Source: Neelides folsomi
Taxonomy: Eukaryota; Arthropoda; Collembola; Neelipleona; Neelidae
Assembly (NCBI GenBank): GCA_034687125.1
Contig: JAQGBZ010000083.1
Coordinates: forward strand, 1 to 64,000
Direction: 5' to 3'
DNA: 64,000 nt
Below the pieces are notes generated by a model. It was not told the DNA's origin. It saw only the letters and a program-made list of their open reading frames with translations, and ran no database searches. This document shows positions 28,301 to 36,676 of this stretch, piece after piece (position 1 is the first letter of the stretch; every line of letters begins with the position of its first letter). A program made the translations under genes and the position numbers.

Positions 28301-28390
28301 ACTTTCCACGGAAAGGCCAACATGGCTCCTCTCTTTGGTGTCAATGTCAATTCGGGCCATTCGAGAGCTAACCAACATAATTTCTTTTAA
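13187..28390 (+). CDS. Secreted haem peroxidase, peroxinectin-like
   Basis: Fifteen coding exons join in phase into an 814-aa protein: 13187-13374, 20346-20422, 21138-21228, 21425-21616, 22311-22507, 22920-23093, 23175-23399, 23492-23619, 24014-24127, 24280-24412, 24524-24651, 24706-24815, 25986-26357, 26425-26524, 28175-28390. All introns are GT-AG. Residues 1-22 are a signal peptide. The single animal haem peroxidase domain follows, with WGQFMDHD (Q235, D238, distal H239), AREHNR (R401, E402) and FRFGHS (proximal H489), so the catalytic set of the myeloperoxidase/peroxinectin superfamily is intact. No Ig, LRR or EGF module precedes it, which argues against peroxidasin. The family oxidises substrates with H2O2 outside the cell; arthropod members act in cuticle or chorion cross-linking and haemocyte adhesion. 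Which applies here cannot be told. NRS and NIT are N-glycosylation sequons. The tail after about residue 735 is longer than usual and may be alternatively spliced with exons at 29885 and 31952. Introns 2, 4, 5 and 8 (about 390-720 nt) show little beyond splice signals. Confidence 0.93.
13375..20345 (+). other. Peroxidase intron 1, about 7 kb
   Basis: Long AT-rich intron between the signal-peptide exon and the second exon. It contains many short chance frames. The only stretches that look like possible exons are 15700-15830 and 16120-16304 on the + strand, each preceded by a reasonable acceptor; they do not join the peroxidase frame as cassettes without breaking it. No transposon ends or RNA genes were recognised. 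Confidence 0.8.
16120..16304 (+). CDS. Candidate nested terminal exon, unknown
   Basis: A pyrimidine-rich acceptor (TCTCTTCAG) is followed by 61 codons and a TGA stop. The peptide is charged and helix-like, with [13 protein letters not shown] in the middle and no recognised domain. A possible partner exon begins at 15700 after CGGCTTCAG and carries CQWFFLC, but I found no clean donor linking the two. This could be a nested gene, an alternative exon, or chance. It lies wholly inside peroxidase intron 1. Confidence 0.18.
20346..20422 (+). CDS. Peroxidase exon 2
   Basis: Residues 63-88, entering with two bases of codon 63 and leaving with one base of codon 89. Encodes [16 protein letters not shown] and following residues, the N-terminal pre-domain region with a single Cys. 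Acceptor TTTGCAG, donor GTAAGT. Confidence 0.85.
20881..20899. repeat. 19-bp perfect palindrome
   Basis: CATTTACAT and ATGTAAATG flank a single central T inside peroxidase intron 2. AT-rich; function unknown. Confidence 0.6.
21138..21228 (+). CDS. Peroxidase exon 3
   Basis: Residues 89-118. Encodes a charged, probably helical segment ([13 protein letters not shown], then [13 protein letters not shown]) typical of the region before the peroxidase core. Acceptor TCAATAG, donor GTGAGT; it leaves AC to be completed to Thr by exon 4. Confidence 0.88.
21425..21616 (+). CDS. Peroxidase exon 4: domain start
   Basis: Residues 119-182. Contains [17 protein letters not shown] and then [16 protein letters not shown] and HPTWGA, the canonical opening of the animal haem peroxidase domain. 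The donor is GTTAGA, weaker than its neighbours. It is fixed by phase: CG plus A of exon 5 makes the Arg of FARLLKP, a family-conserved join. Confidence 0.93.
22311..22507 (+). CDS. Peroxidase exon 5: distal haem site
   Basis: Residues 183-248. Carries [12 protein letters not shown] and the distal motif [12 protein letters not shown], with Q235, D238 and catalytic distal H239. In the family the Asp forms an ester link to haem and the His acts on H2O2. Acceptor TTCATTTTAG, donor GGTAATC. Confidence 0.95.
22920..23093 (+). CDS. Peroxidase exon 6
   Basis: Residues 249-306. Completes Asp of TPLDP, then [17 protein letters not shown] and the [15 protein letters not shown] stretch. The paired cysteines match the disulphide-rich part of the peroxidase fold. 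Acceptor ATCTCCAG, donor GTGACG. Confidence 0.93.
23175..23399 (+). CDS. Peroxidase exon 7
   Basis: Residues 307-381. Encodes [18 protein letters not shown], the family's substrate-channel and calcium-proximal region, then [13 protein letters not shown] and an NRS sequon before CFDAG. It is separated from exon 6 by an intron of only 81 nt. Confidence 0.94.
23492..23619 (+). CDS. Peroxidase exon 8: RE motif
   Basis: Residues 382-424. Encodes [19 protein letters not shown] followed by REHNRVA. R401 is the catalytic arginine and E402 the second haem-ester residue by family analogy. Ends in phase 0 after DDETIYQ. Confidence 0.95.
24014..24127 (+). CDS. Peroxidase exon 9
   Basis: Residues 425-462, phase 0 at both ends. 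Encodes [20 protein letters not shown] and VLGKEVM, a highly conserved helix of the domain. Confidence 0.94.
24280..24412 (+). CDS. Peroxidase exon 10: proximal His
   Basis: Residues 463-506. Encodes [19 protein letters not shown] and then [12 protein letters not shown]489 is the proximal haem ligand by analogy with the family RxGHS motif. Confidence 0.95.
24524..24651 (+). CDS. Peroxidase exon 11
   Basis: Residues 507-549. Encodes [18 protein letters not shown] and [14 protein letters not shown], ending in phase 0 after VTQE. The next intron is only 54 nt. Confidence 0.94.
24706..24815 (+). CDS. Peroxidase exon 12
   Basis: Residues 550-585. Encodes [19 protein letters not shown] and [17 protein letters not shown]. 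The family usually has RGRDHGLP here; this protein has RGREFGLP. Confidence 0.94.
24816..25985 (+). other. Peroxidase intron 12
   Basis: 1170-nt GT-AG intron. Short frames on both strands are unsupported. No repeat or RNA gene seen. Confidence 0.85.
25986..26357 (+). CDS. Peroxidase exon 13
   Basis: Residues 586-709, the largest exon. Encodes [16 protein letters not shown], an NIT sequon, [29 protein letters not shown] and [12 protein letters not shown], all hallmark C-terminal motifs of the domain. The RGD inside RRGDRFWYE is a conserved structural motif and should not be read as an integrin site on sequence alone. The donor splits the Ile codon (AT|C). Confidence 0.96.
26425..26524 (+). 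CDS. Peroxidase exon 14: domain end
   Basis: Residues 710-743. Encodes [20 protein letters not shown], the usual end of the catalytic domain, then YTHQNPVH. It ends in phase 0, so it can join either 28175 or 29885, both of which also open in phase 0. Confidence 0.92.
26525..28174 (+). other. Peroxidase intron 14
   Basis: 1650-nt AT-rich intron. An 11-bp inverted pair (AAATGTTCAAT and its complement, near 26722 and 26783) is the only structure noticed. No gene seen. Confidence 0.8.
28175..28390 (+). CDS. Peroxidase exon 15: C-terminal tail
   Basis: Residues 744-814 and stop, after acceptor TGTATAG. Encodes a Pro/Gly/His/Asn-rich tail with no recognised domain. A GTGAGG at 28295 sits after exactly 40 codons, so a shorter version of this exon (28175-28294) could splice in phase to 29885. 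Which form predominates cannot be told from sequence. Confidence 0.8.
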   Translation: MPAPHGGLPPPQAPSSRLIPETVVANLLPNHHQGLSSNRVVRTFHGKANMAPLFGVNVNSGHSRANQHNFF

Positions 28391-29884
28391 TTACTAACCA
28401 ATACTCTTCTTCTTCGCAACTCCTTTTTCACTTTGTGTCTTTCCGGGTTCTCAAAATTATTTTCTTTCCTTCTGCCTACAAGCCAAAAAGTTGCAAGAAA
28501 TAATAATTTTAGTTTTATTGTGAAAAAATTAATCTTTCAAATATGTAATTATTAATTATTATACTTGTGATACAGACCTACTACTTTTACCTCATTTTGA
28601 TCTTTTTTACATTTCGATTCTTTAGTATGTATTGAATGGCTAAATATATTAACTTTACGAACTTTTTTGTAAGTATGGTATATAAATTGTACACAAATGG
28701 TTGCTGTAATTATTATTTACAATTTGTATTTGTACTTAATGGTTAACATCATTTCTCGCTCCAATCTTTCAGGATGCGAAGAGATTAGTTGAATGTTCTC
28801 GCAGCATTGAGAACTATTTTTGTAAAATCGAGACATTTATGTAATCTATGGATGTATATTATAAAATTATTTTCTCGCATAGATTTTACAAAATTTTGCA
28901 ACCAATATCGTGCGTTGCCACTTTTATTTCCTATAATAACCAGCAAACCAGCATCGATTCATGATTAGCAGAATCTGAATGTAATATTGAAAAATTAATA
29001 TGTATGATTTTAAACACCAATTATTTAAAAGGTGAATTTGTGAATATTTTAAAAAAGAAATGCTTATTTACCCTAATACTTACTATACCCTTCATACTCA
29101 TAAGTCCTCATATATTATTACTTTTATATATCTAAATAATTAAGCGTTTGAATATTAACATTCTACTTTTTTGTATATAAAAACGGTTTTAGTTTAAAGT
29201 ATTGAATTCAAAGATAATACTTGTAAAATATAAATACATGATATATTTAAGTGTCCCTAAAAGTTCAATTCACTACCAACTTGTATCCAATTCCAATAAC
29301 GACCAATATTTTCGTCTTCCCTTGTCATGAATGTATAAATATTTTAAATATGAAAATGTCAAATGCACATAAAATTACATTTAAAAATATTAATTTAATT
29401 GAGGTCAAAAGTGAAGATTTTAAAAGTTGAAATATATTTAAAACAAAAGTATTATTATAGATACCTTTTATATGATTTTCTATTGTCTATAATTTACCAG
29501 AAAATGAGAAAAATGAAAGTTTATTAAATACTTATATCTTCATGCTACATCAATTCTCCATTTATTTTCCAATAATTAATTAACAATCAATTTGTACAAA
29601 TACGAAAAACCCCAATCACGTCTGACAACTAAGGTAAGATGTCAATAAATCTGGCTTTGTAGAAACCTTGTATTTACTTGTATGTATATAATTGTAATTT
29701 ATTGAACTCCTTGTTGTGTAAAGTACTTGTAAATGTAATCACAATCACCTTAGAGTAAATAATTAGCTACTCGTAATCAACCTACAAAAAGATTGAAATG
29801 AGTAAATTGGGTTATTGCTTGGAAATGCCAAATTAGTATTAGTTGGGTCTTGCATTGTTTTAAAAGATTGTTTTGTTTTTTTAG
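28391..29884 (+). other. Spacer or intron before alternative exons
   Basis: Very AT-rich. It is 3'UTR plus intergenic DNA if exon 15 is terminal, or intron if the downstream exons are used. No clear AATAAA lies in the first 200 nt after the stop. No gene seen. Confidence 0.6.
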
Positions 29885-30046
29885 ACCGACACTCCTAATT
29901 TAGGCGAGTACGAGAACGACCCAAGCGTTGGGAAATACGTGAACCAAGATGGACTTCAGCAACTTCGCCATTACCTTAAAGTTGGCCCCTACAAGAATTT
30001 CCTCGATGGATCCTCACACAATCCGTTCTACGGATACCTCCGACAA
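29885..30046 (+). CDS. Alternative peroxidase tail exon A
   Basis: 54 codons open throughout, between acceptor TTTTTTAG and donor GTAATT, phase 0 on both sides. Encodes DTPNLGEYENDPSVGKYVNQ, then LRHYLKVGPYKNFLDGSS and NPFYGYLRQ. It has no start codon of its own that gives a leader, lies on the same strand and is phase-compatible with exon 14 and with the short form of exon 15. I therefore read it as part of a longer peroxidase isoform (about 893 or 933 aa). A separate gene with an unseen first exon is the alternative. Confidence 0.55.
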
Positions 30047-31951
30047 GTAATTTTGAAGAAGAAAAGAGATGTTGACTCACAGCTATTAAATAATAATTCA
30101 GAGTTAACGAAATACTAACGATGCCTCTTCGCCTCTAATTGCTCACTCACATGATAGAGACCCAGAACAGGAGTCAAAAAGGGAAATAGGCCAACTTAGC
30201 TTATAATAAAAACCAACAAATTTTATATGAATAATGAATATGATAAACTTTATTATCTTATTTCACTAAAAGTCGATTACAATTAAGGTTAATATGATCC
30301 AATGGCCGATTAAGATGTACAAATTTGGAGCATCTTGAGGTATATGACTGCTTAATGGACAATGTTTAATATTAACGACGGTTTTGAGATAAGTAACCCG
30401 ACATTTTATTTTAAAGTTTATGACAATTGCAAATGTCGTTTCTCTCCCTGAATATTACTTTTTTTTAAATAATACCGACACCTTTTATATACGTAAATAT
30501 TTCACATATAAAATTTTAATGTATTAAAAGTTTTGAGAATTGCACTTTTATATTAAACCAAAGTAGTTTTATATTAGCAGTGTTTTTACGATAATTGCAA
30601 AAATAATAAGTTTCCCTTTTCTGTTCAAAAATAAAAGAGAGATTCATCTCGAAAGCTCAGGATGAAAGTTCGTGATGATGTTTTTAATAAAAAGGAAATG
30701 TTATGAGCGCTTTTTATCAAACTGCTTACAATATTTTATGAACTAACATGCAATTGTGTCGTTGAAGACAGACATGATATTAATTTTCTCATTTCATTAA
30801 CTTGTGAACTGAGGGCCTAACTGCGAAAACAGTAATGCTATAACTTATTACAACTAATAAATTAACCTCATCGTTTGTTTCACGTCAAAATTTAGCGGCT
30901 TTGATGGTTGAAAACATAAAACTGATTTCTTCATCTCTCATGACTAACTCAATTACCTTGTAGGTTTTTGCCGGTACTTTAAAGTACTTATTGTTATACA
31001 AATATTATTTGTTGAATATGAGTTGATTTATTGGTCAATCAAGTAAACAATTTTAAACAATTAATCAGTACGTCAAACACATTGTAATTTACTCAATCTA
31101 CTTACTTATGTATAAGTAACACAATTAACTAATTTCACTTTTAAAAGTGTTTTACTTCAGATTTTATTTTACTTTAATGACAACACTAAGCTAAAATATT
31201 TATAAACCGCAAGCAATTAATTACAATTAACACCCCGCTTAATGGAACGTTAAATAAATAAGCGAAGATCCGCTGGGGCTATCTGGTTGGTTGTGGAAAA
31301 AACAAAGGAAGAGCTAAATTGGACCCAAGACAAAATTCACCTCTGGTATGTGTTTAACTGACTTTATTTTGACACTTTAGACCTAAAAACTAAAAGATAT
31401 TAACTAAAAGATAATAACATTTTCAAATTCTTTCAAGCTGCTTTTGACTGACAAGCGCACACAGGGAGCCAGGAAAAACTTTTATTTTTCAGCAGAATTA
31501 CCAAAATATACGAATCCACTTGAAATATGCCAAGAGCGATAACATTATTTACAACTAAAATACTTAAACGCTTACTTATAATTAGTTAAAAGTTAGTATG
31601 CTTTTACATCGGTCCAAGCTCGTTTTGTAAGGTGAGAAGGATGGTGGGTTGGAGATACTAGCTTTTTTAATACCTTTATTTAACTCCCTTCATATCTCAC
31701 ATGAATTGTGGGATTAAATAACGTAAATGAAGTAAATCAGTAAATGAAGCTTGAAGACGCTGGATATTGTCTATAAAAGTGGCCTATACTAAAATCCTAA
31801 TGATACAAATTGCTTCACATAATAATGATTTAATGGGAACGTAAATACGATCCCTTCCCTCCGTTTCGCTTTCTTCTTGGCAAACCCCATAACATTGGCT
31901 TGACGCATAGTTGAGAGAATAAATTGGAAGATTGTGGTTTATGGATTGTAG
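30047..31951 (+). other. Intron between alternative tail exons
   Basis: 1.9-kb AT-rich intron with GT-AG ends. Nothing recognisable inside. Confidence 0.6.
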
Positions 31952-32242
31952 GTGCTATCGAAGCGACCAGTGACGCTAATCCACAACGCAAAGGGCCATG
32001 ACGCTTCTAGCATTGCGAACGTCCACTACTCACCCGTACCTGAACATGAGGAACATCCAGAGCCCGGGATCGACCATTCACCGCGCGGGTTCCCTGTAAG
32101 GAGCCCAGGACACAAGTTCAACAAGGGTCCTTATACGCCGGTGATTCCCTTTCTGGAGCACGATCACAAGCCGATTTACGGCCCTCCACACAAATCGACA
32201 GGTTGGAGTTTCCACATTTCCAAAAAATTCGCCGTCCCTTAA
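31952..32242 (+). CDS. Alternative peroxidase tail exon B, terminal
   Basis: Acceptor GGATTGTAG opens 96 codons and a TAA stop, in phase 0 with the 29885 exon. The peptide is rich in Pro, His and Gly (HYSPVPEHEEHPEPG, GPYTPVIPFLEHDHKP) with several aromatic residues, a composition seen in extracellular structural proteins. The base composition is clearly coding-like against the AT-rich flanks. No domain recognised. Confidence 0.6.
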   Translation: MLSKRPVTLIHNAKGHDASSIANVHYSPVPEHEEHPEPGIDHSPRGFPVRSPGHKFNKGPYTPVIPFLEHDHKPIYGPPHKSTGWSFHISKKFAVP

Positions 32243-33546
32243 AACAACAACACACAAAAGCAACACCAACACCTAATAATAACGACTACAATCCACAACA
32301 CACAACAAAGCAAATATCTACATGCTATTATTTTTGCAAGAAAAATTTAGAAAATTATATCGAGAAAAATATTTAATTTAATTTTATATAGTAAAATGAG
32401 CCAAATTAGTCTCACGTATTTTTATTACATTTTTCTTGGATTTGTTTTTAATTAAAAATTAAATCTATTGTGCTGAGTCTTGCCAAAATATTGCAAGGGT
32501 AGTCAGAAATATTTACATATTTAATAACACATAATTCTACATAAGTATTCTATCAAAATTACATAAACTTTCATTAATCACTTTTGCATTTTTGTAAAAT
32601 GGACATTTGAAAGAAGATGATAGTGAGCAACTTATAAATGCTAAGTATTTTGCGATTAAAAACCTTACAAAGCTAAACTATTGTAAAAAGGGAATCTATA
32701 GCTTGTTAAATCTTTAGACCATTCTATACTTACTTTTATAATATCAGTACATACATTACTGAGTGCCATGTCGATTAATTTAATAGAAAAAATGAAGCAA
32801 CGCAAAGTTGGGAAAAGACGATCAAACGATGATTGGATCTATCAATATTAAATACTTAGCTTTTATACACAATTCTTATAAAAAAACACACACATTTAAT
32901 TGGGTTAAATGAATAAACATAAAGATATATTTCTTTTATATAAATAATCCAAATGCCTTCTCTTTCTCCGAAGAGCTCTGCTGCAAAATAAATTCTCATT
33001 TGCCTCAAGGAACCTTTCAATTCCGGGTGTCTTCCACTTTCCAAGACGAGTCGAATGACCCTCTAAATATTGATTTGCATGGCATGGCATTTTCATCTTG
33101 CTTTCTCTGTCTCTGTCTCACTCAATTTCCACCGCCGTCTCATCAGCCGGTCCATTAAGGAACCTGGAAAATTGCCAATTAGGTGAAATGAAATTTTTGA
33201 GTGTTTGTGTACATTTCTTCCGGTCCTCTGGCTCCAGTTGTAGCCAAAGTTTCCTCAACGCAACGGCGTGGTAATTGAGGAAGGTGAGATCTAATGAACG
33301 GGACCGCCTTCATTTAAATAATTTACACTTTTGCTCTCTTTCTCTGATTGTCTATCAGCTCTTTTCTCATCATTTCAGCAGCATCCTCAATCCTCGTCTT
33401 CGAAGGTCGATGAGGAAGATTTCTCTTGTTGGCGGCGCCTTCTCTTTTCTTTCCTACTAACACCAAACTATCAAAATCTATTTAACCACATACATTTTTA
33501 CTGATGAAAGTGAAACATCGCACCATTTCAAACTACATAAATATTT
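32243..33546. other. Intergenic, no gene seen
   Basis: AT-rich at first, becoming more mixed near 33000. Minus-strand frames near 32856-33096 have no supporting features. Includes the presumed promoter and 5'UTR of the next gene. Confidence 0.7.
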
Positions 33547-33897
33547 ATGTACCACAACATCAGAAATCCGTCCTTCCTCTTCGCTATTATACTTTTTTCT
33601 TATTCTTTTTTCCAATCTTGTTCAGCAGGAGGGGTAAGACATACAGGTGGTCCATTAGGTGACCTCTCCGTCTCGAGTCACTACTCAGGTGGCCGAGGTT
33701 ATGGAGCTCCCTCACTGCTCCATTTCTCTGGGTCGCTCTCACTCCACTACGGGTTTAAGCCCGTGTCCTCCCCTTATGGCAACATCACTGGGTATGGAAC
33801 TCCTTTCCGCCGCTACGGAACCGAAGTTCCTGAAACGGTCTTCCATGAATTGAACACCGTTCGGGAGAGCGGGTACAAAAAGCGAGAAATCACTCCA
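33547..33897 (+). CDS. Secreted protein exon 1
   Basis: Residues 1-117: signal peptide and Gly/Ser/Tyr-rich region (SSHYSGGRGYGAPS, YGNITGYGTPFRRYG). The frame runs past the donor to 33954, but phase and composition favour splicing at GTAAGA. Confidence 0.75.
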
Positions 33898-35106
33898 GTA
33901 AGATTGCATTTCAAAAAATTCGACTTTCTTCTCATGACACGAACCCGACCTTAAAGATCGTAATAATGTGTTTATGCATGTTGAAACACATTGTGATTTG
34001 CATACAATGAGATAATTTATTTTTAATGGACAAAAAACTATACAAAACTATTATTTTGTAGTTGTGACTTGTAGTCGTAGTTGGTTGCATGGTTTGTAAA
34101 AGTAGTCTTATGATTTGTAGGTTCTAACAAAGATTAAAGGTGTAGTTTAAATATTCGTAGTTATACTTTTACATGGAACAAACAGTATTTATGATAATTT
34201 AACTTATTTTTGACTATCATGGACAAAATACACCCGTCTTTCTAATGAATGTAAATTATTAACAATTAATTACAAACTTCTTAAGCTTTTGTAAATGCAA
34301 CAAACTTGACAAAACCTGGACTGACATTGAGATGGCAAAGCTCCTCAAAATTTTGTAAATAATTTGACAAATTGTGTGAAATCCCCAAATCCCTTTGTGA
34401 CTTGTAATTGAAAAATTTTGGATTCTTTTTATTTCAAAATCTTGACATAAGTAAATGTAATTTTTCTCTTTCCGTCTGACTTTAGATTATTGACGAAGAT
34501 AAAGTAGGGGAAGATGTAGAGATAAATGAGAGTGGCGAGAGGATTTTGGTTCCCTTGCAAAGACCGAAAAGAGGAGTAGCCGGACAAGAAGAGACTCAAC
34601 TACAGCCAAACGATCAGGACAAATTGATTAACGAGACAGTGAGGAATTCGACAATTGACCGTGACCGCGAGACAACTTTACATTTAATCGCCAGCATGCA
34701 GGAGGCATTTGTCTCCACCGCTCTTGACTTGATGACCAACATAGCTGATATGAGCCAAGAGTTGATGATGAGACTGAGAAATACTCTAATGTCATCAGAG
34801 GTGATCGAGAAGCCGCTCAACTCCACCACCACAACGACCAACTCGACGTCCCAAGAACCAAATAATTCCACAGTCAATGAATTGGAGTCGACACTTGGAG
34901 AAGAAGGAAAAATTGAATCGTCGTCCCAGAGTAGCAGTAATAGTAATCATAGTCATTTTAATAGGAACGCTACAAAGTCCCCCAAAGTTAAACCAATCCA
35001 AACTGAAGAACTTGTGCGGAAAACTTCCTCATTTGTTCGGAATATCCTGAAGGACATCAGTAAGAATCTTAACAAAAGATTAAATGATTCCTATTCTTCC
35101 TCGTAG
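33547..35106 (+). CDS. Secreted N-glycan-rich protein, unknown family
   Basis: Two exons, 33547-33897 and 34486-35106, join in phase 0 (CCA|GTAAGA ... CTTTAG|ATT) into 323 aa. Residues 1 to about 27 form a signal peptide with a strongly hydrophobic core (FLFAIILFSYSFF). Residues 28-117 are Gly/Ser/Tyr-rich. Exon 2 has an acidic stretch, then a furin-like RPKR at 143-146, a long amphipathic segment (DRETTLHLIASMQEAF and on), and a Ser/Asn/Thr-rich region with many N-glycosylation sequons (NETV, NSTI, NSTT, NSTS, NATK, NDSY among them). A second helical segment ends the protein. It may be processed to a C-terminal product starting GVAGQEE. I recognise no family. It lies 1.3 kb downstream of the peroxidase tail exons on the same strand. 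A good ATTAAA lies 74 nt after the stop. Confidence 0.75.
34486..35106 (+). CDS. Secreted protein exon 2
   Basis: Residues 118-323 and stop: acidic linker, RPKR cleavage candidate, amphipathic helix, sequon-rich region, C-terminal basic helix ending NDSYSSS. The 588-nt intron before it holds nothing recognisable. Confidence 0.78.
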   Translation: MIDEDKVGEDVEINESGERILVPLQRPKRGVAGQEETQLQPNDQDKLINETVRNSTIDRDRETTLHLIASMQEAFVSTALDLMTNIADMSQELMMRLRNTLMSSEVIEKPLNSTTTTTNSTSQEPNNSTVNELESTLGEEGKIESSSQSSSNSNHSHFNRNATKSPKVKPIQTEELVRKTSSFVRNILKDISKNLNKRLNDSYSSS

Positions 35107-35179
35107 TCCTTCCAGAATTAAGAAGATACATTTGATGACAAAATTGTTTTTATAGTAACTTTTTTTATATATTTTTATT

Positions 35180-35185
35180 ATTAAA
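35180..35185 (+). terminator. Polyadenylation signal for secreted protein
   Basis: ATTAAA 74 nt after the stop codon at 35106, followed by a T-rich stretch (TTTTGTGGTTCTTG). Confidence 0.55.
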
Positions 35186-36214
35186 GATTACTTTTACATT
35201 TTGTGGTTCTTGTACTTTTTGTTGAAAGTTTTAAGAATATAAAAATCATTTATGTAAACGAACTTGCTGTTGTTCGGCTGTTCGGGAAAAGTTTATTTTG
35301 AATATTTTAAGATATATGAAATTGTCTGACGAAAGTTCAAGTTACGAGAAACGAGAATGCGGCTTATGTTCTCTTCAATTGCTCTGATATCCTTCTGAAA
35401 CTTGAAAATATTTGAGGCGATCAACTTTTCCGAGTTTGGCTTTAATGAGCGTCATTTTGGGTAGTTAGAAAGTTTTTGAATGAAAATACTTATTCTAAAA
35501 TTCTCCTTCTTAAACCTAATCATTTACAAATGCTGTAGTTGAATTTCTCCTTGTGTAGGTTTGTATGCAGAAACTATTATTGTTGACGCGGACAGTTGAG
35601 ATTCCTTTGCTGACGCGTTTTTGTTATCATTGTGCCCAAATATTTTAATTAATGTATACATTTAAGAGAATAATAATTATAATTTAATTTTTAAGTAAAT
35701 GTTAAAAATAAGAAGATCAATAAGCTCTTCTTTATCTAAAGTACTTTAGAGTAATTTTACCTATATTATTTCCATTTACAACAATTTATCTTGCGTATTA
35801 TTAAACACGTTTTTACAGTAGATAGCAATCCCGAATTTGCCATAAAGTCGTTTTCTAAATAGTTAATTAAAATAAGAAGTTATTTTTATACAGTAATTAT
35901 TTCAATCGTTTGTATTAAAGTATAAGATTTTAATAAAAAAACATGTTAATAAATAAAACGAATTTTAATTGAATCACATTTTAATTATTTATCCGCTCCT
36001 TGAAATCTTACCAATTAAGAGTTAAACTGTTAGTTTTTTAATTAAAATTATCAAAATTATTTTCTTAGGGTATGAGCTAATTGAATTTCAACAAGGCATC
36101 TGTTTTTTGGTCGGATGAGCAATTTTGGAGCTGAAATTAAAAGGAAATCACCAGCGTCATTACTAAATTAGCAGTCTAAGGGTCCCGCATGTGTCAAATC
36201 TTTTTTGCCCTTCT
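35186..36214. other. Intergenic, no gene seen
   Basis: AT-rich spacer between the secreted-protein gene and the first eclosion hormone gene. No frames of note. Confidence 0.75.
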
Positions 36215-36225
36215 TATATAAATAG
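36215..36225 (+). promoter_or_regulatory. TATA box of eclosion hormone gene A
   Basis: TATATAAATAG about 118 nt before the start codon. It places transcription start near 36245 and gives a 5'UTR of roughly 90 nt with no upstream ATG that interferes in frame. Confidence 0.65.
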
Positions 36226-36332
36226 GGGAGAGAGGAGAGATGAAAATCACATCTTTCAAACTTCTCCTTTTCCAAATTACAACTTAAATCTTTGTTTCGA
36301 CAAGAAGTAAAATAGCGAGAAAAGTTGAGAAA

Positions 36333-36424
36333 ATGGGTTTTCTCCTCAAGTTTCTCTCCCTCTCAATCTTCATTGCAATTACGGTCTCTCTACCTCTGGC
36401 TGAAGGGAACCCCACTTGCATTGT
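36333..36424 (+). CDS. Eclosion hormone A exon 1
   Basis: Signal peptide and the first Cys (PTCI plus two bases of Val). The start is the first ATG after the predicted TATA-driven start. Confidence 0.88.
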
Positions 36425-36676
36425 GTAAGTTAACAGATATGTTCTTCATTCAAAGGCATCTAATTAAAAGATATGAGACAGATTACTCTGGACCATTATT
36501 TGAGGAAATAATACACAAAGTTATGATTATTTAGGAATTGTGCACAATGCGTCAAAATTTATGGGGACTTCTTCGACGGCCATTCTTGTGCGGAAATGTG
36601 TCTGAAGTCGTATTTGGACTCTCACGTCGACTGCGCCGACCCAACAACGATAACAAGATTCATCAAATACAAATGA
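36333..36676 (+). CDS. Eh: Eclosion hormone, gene A
   Basis: Two exons, 36333-36424 and 36535-36676, encode 77 aa; the intron is GTAAGT ... TTTAG, phase 2, inside codon 31. Residues 1 to about 25 are a signal peptide (GFLLKFLSLSIFIAI core). The mature peptide has six cysteines at 29, 33, 36, 49, 53 and 64, that is C-x3-C-x2-C-x12-C-x3-C-x10-C, the eclosion hormone spacing. NCAQC, IYGDFFDGHSCAEMC are family signature stretches. Eclosion hormone is a neuropeptide that triggers ecdysis through a receptor guanylate cyclase on endocrine cells. After the fifth Cys the sequence departs from the family: KSYLDSHVDCADPTTITRF replaces the usual Lys/Gly-rich, Ile-Pro-x-Cys and Ser-Ile segment, and the C-terminus is basic (FIKYK). 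A second copy faces it 612 bp downstream. Confidence 0.92.
36535..36676 (+). CDS. Eclosion hormone A exon 2
   Basis: Residues 31-77 with five of the six cysteines and the stop TGA. Acceptor TTATTTAG. Confidence 0.92.

Noticed and set aside
36325-36534. 69-codon frame overlapping hormone gene A
   Set aside because: Different frame from the eclosion hormone and reads through its intron.
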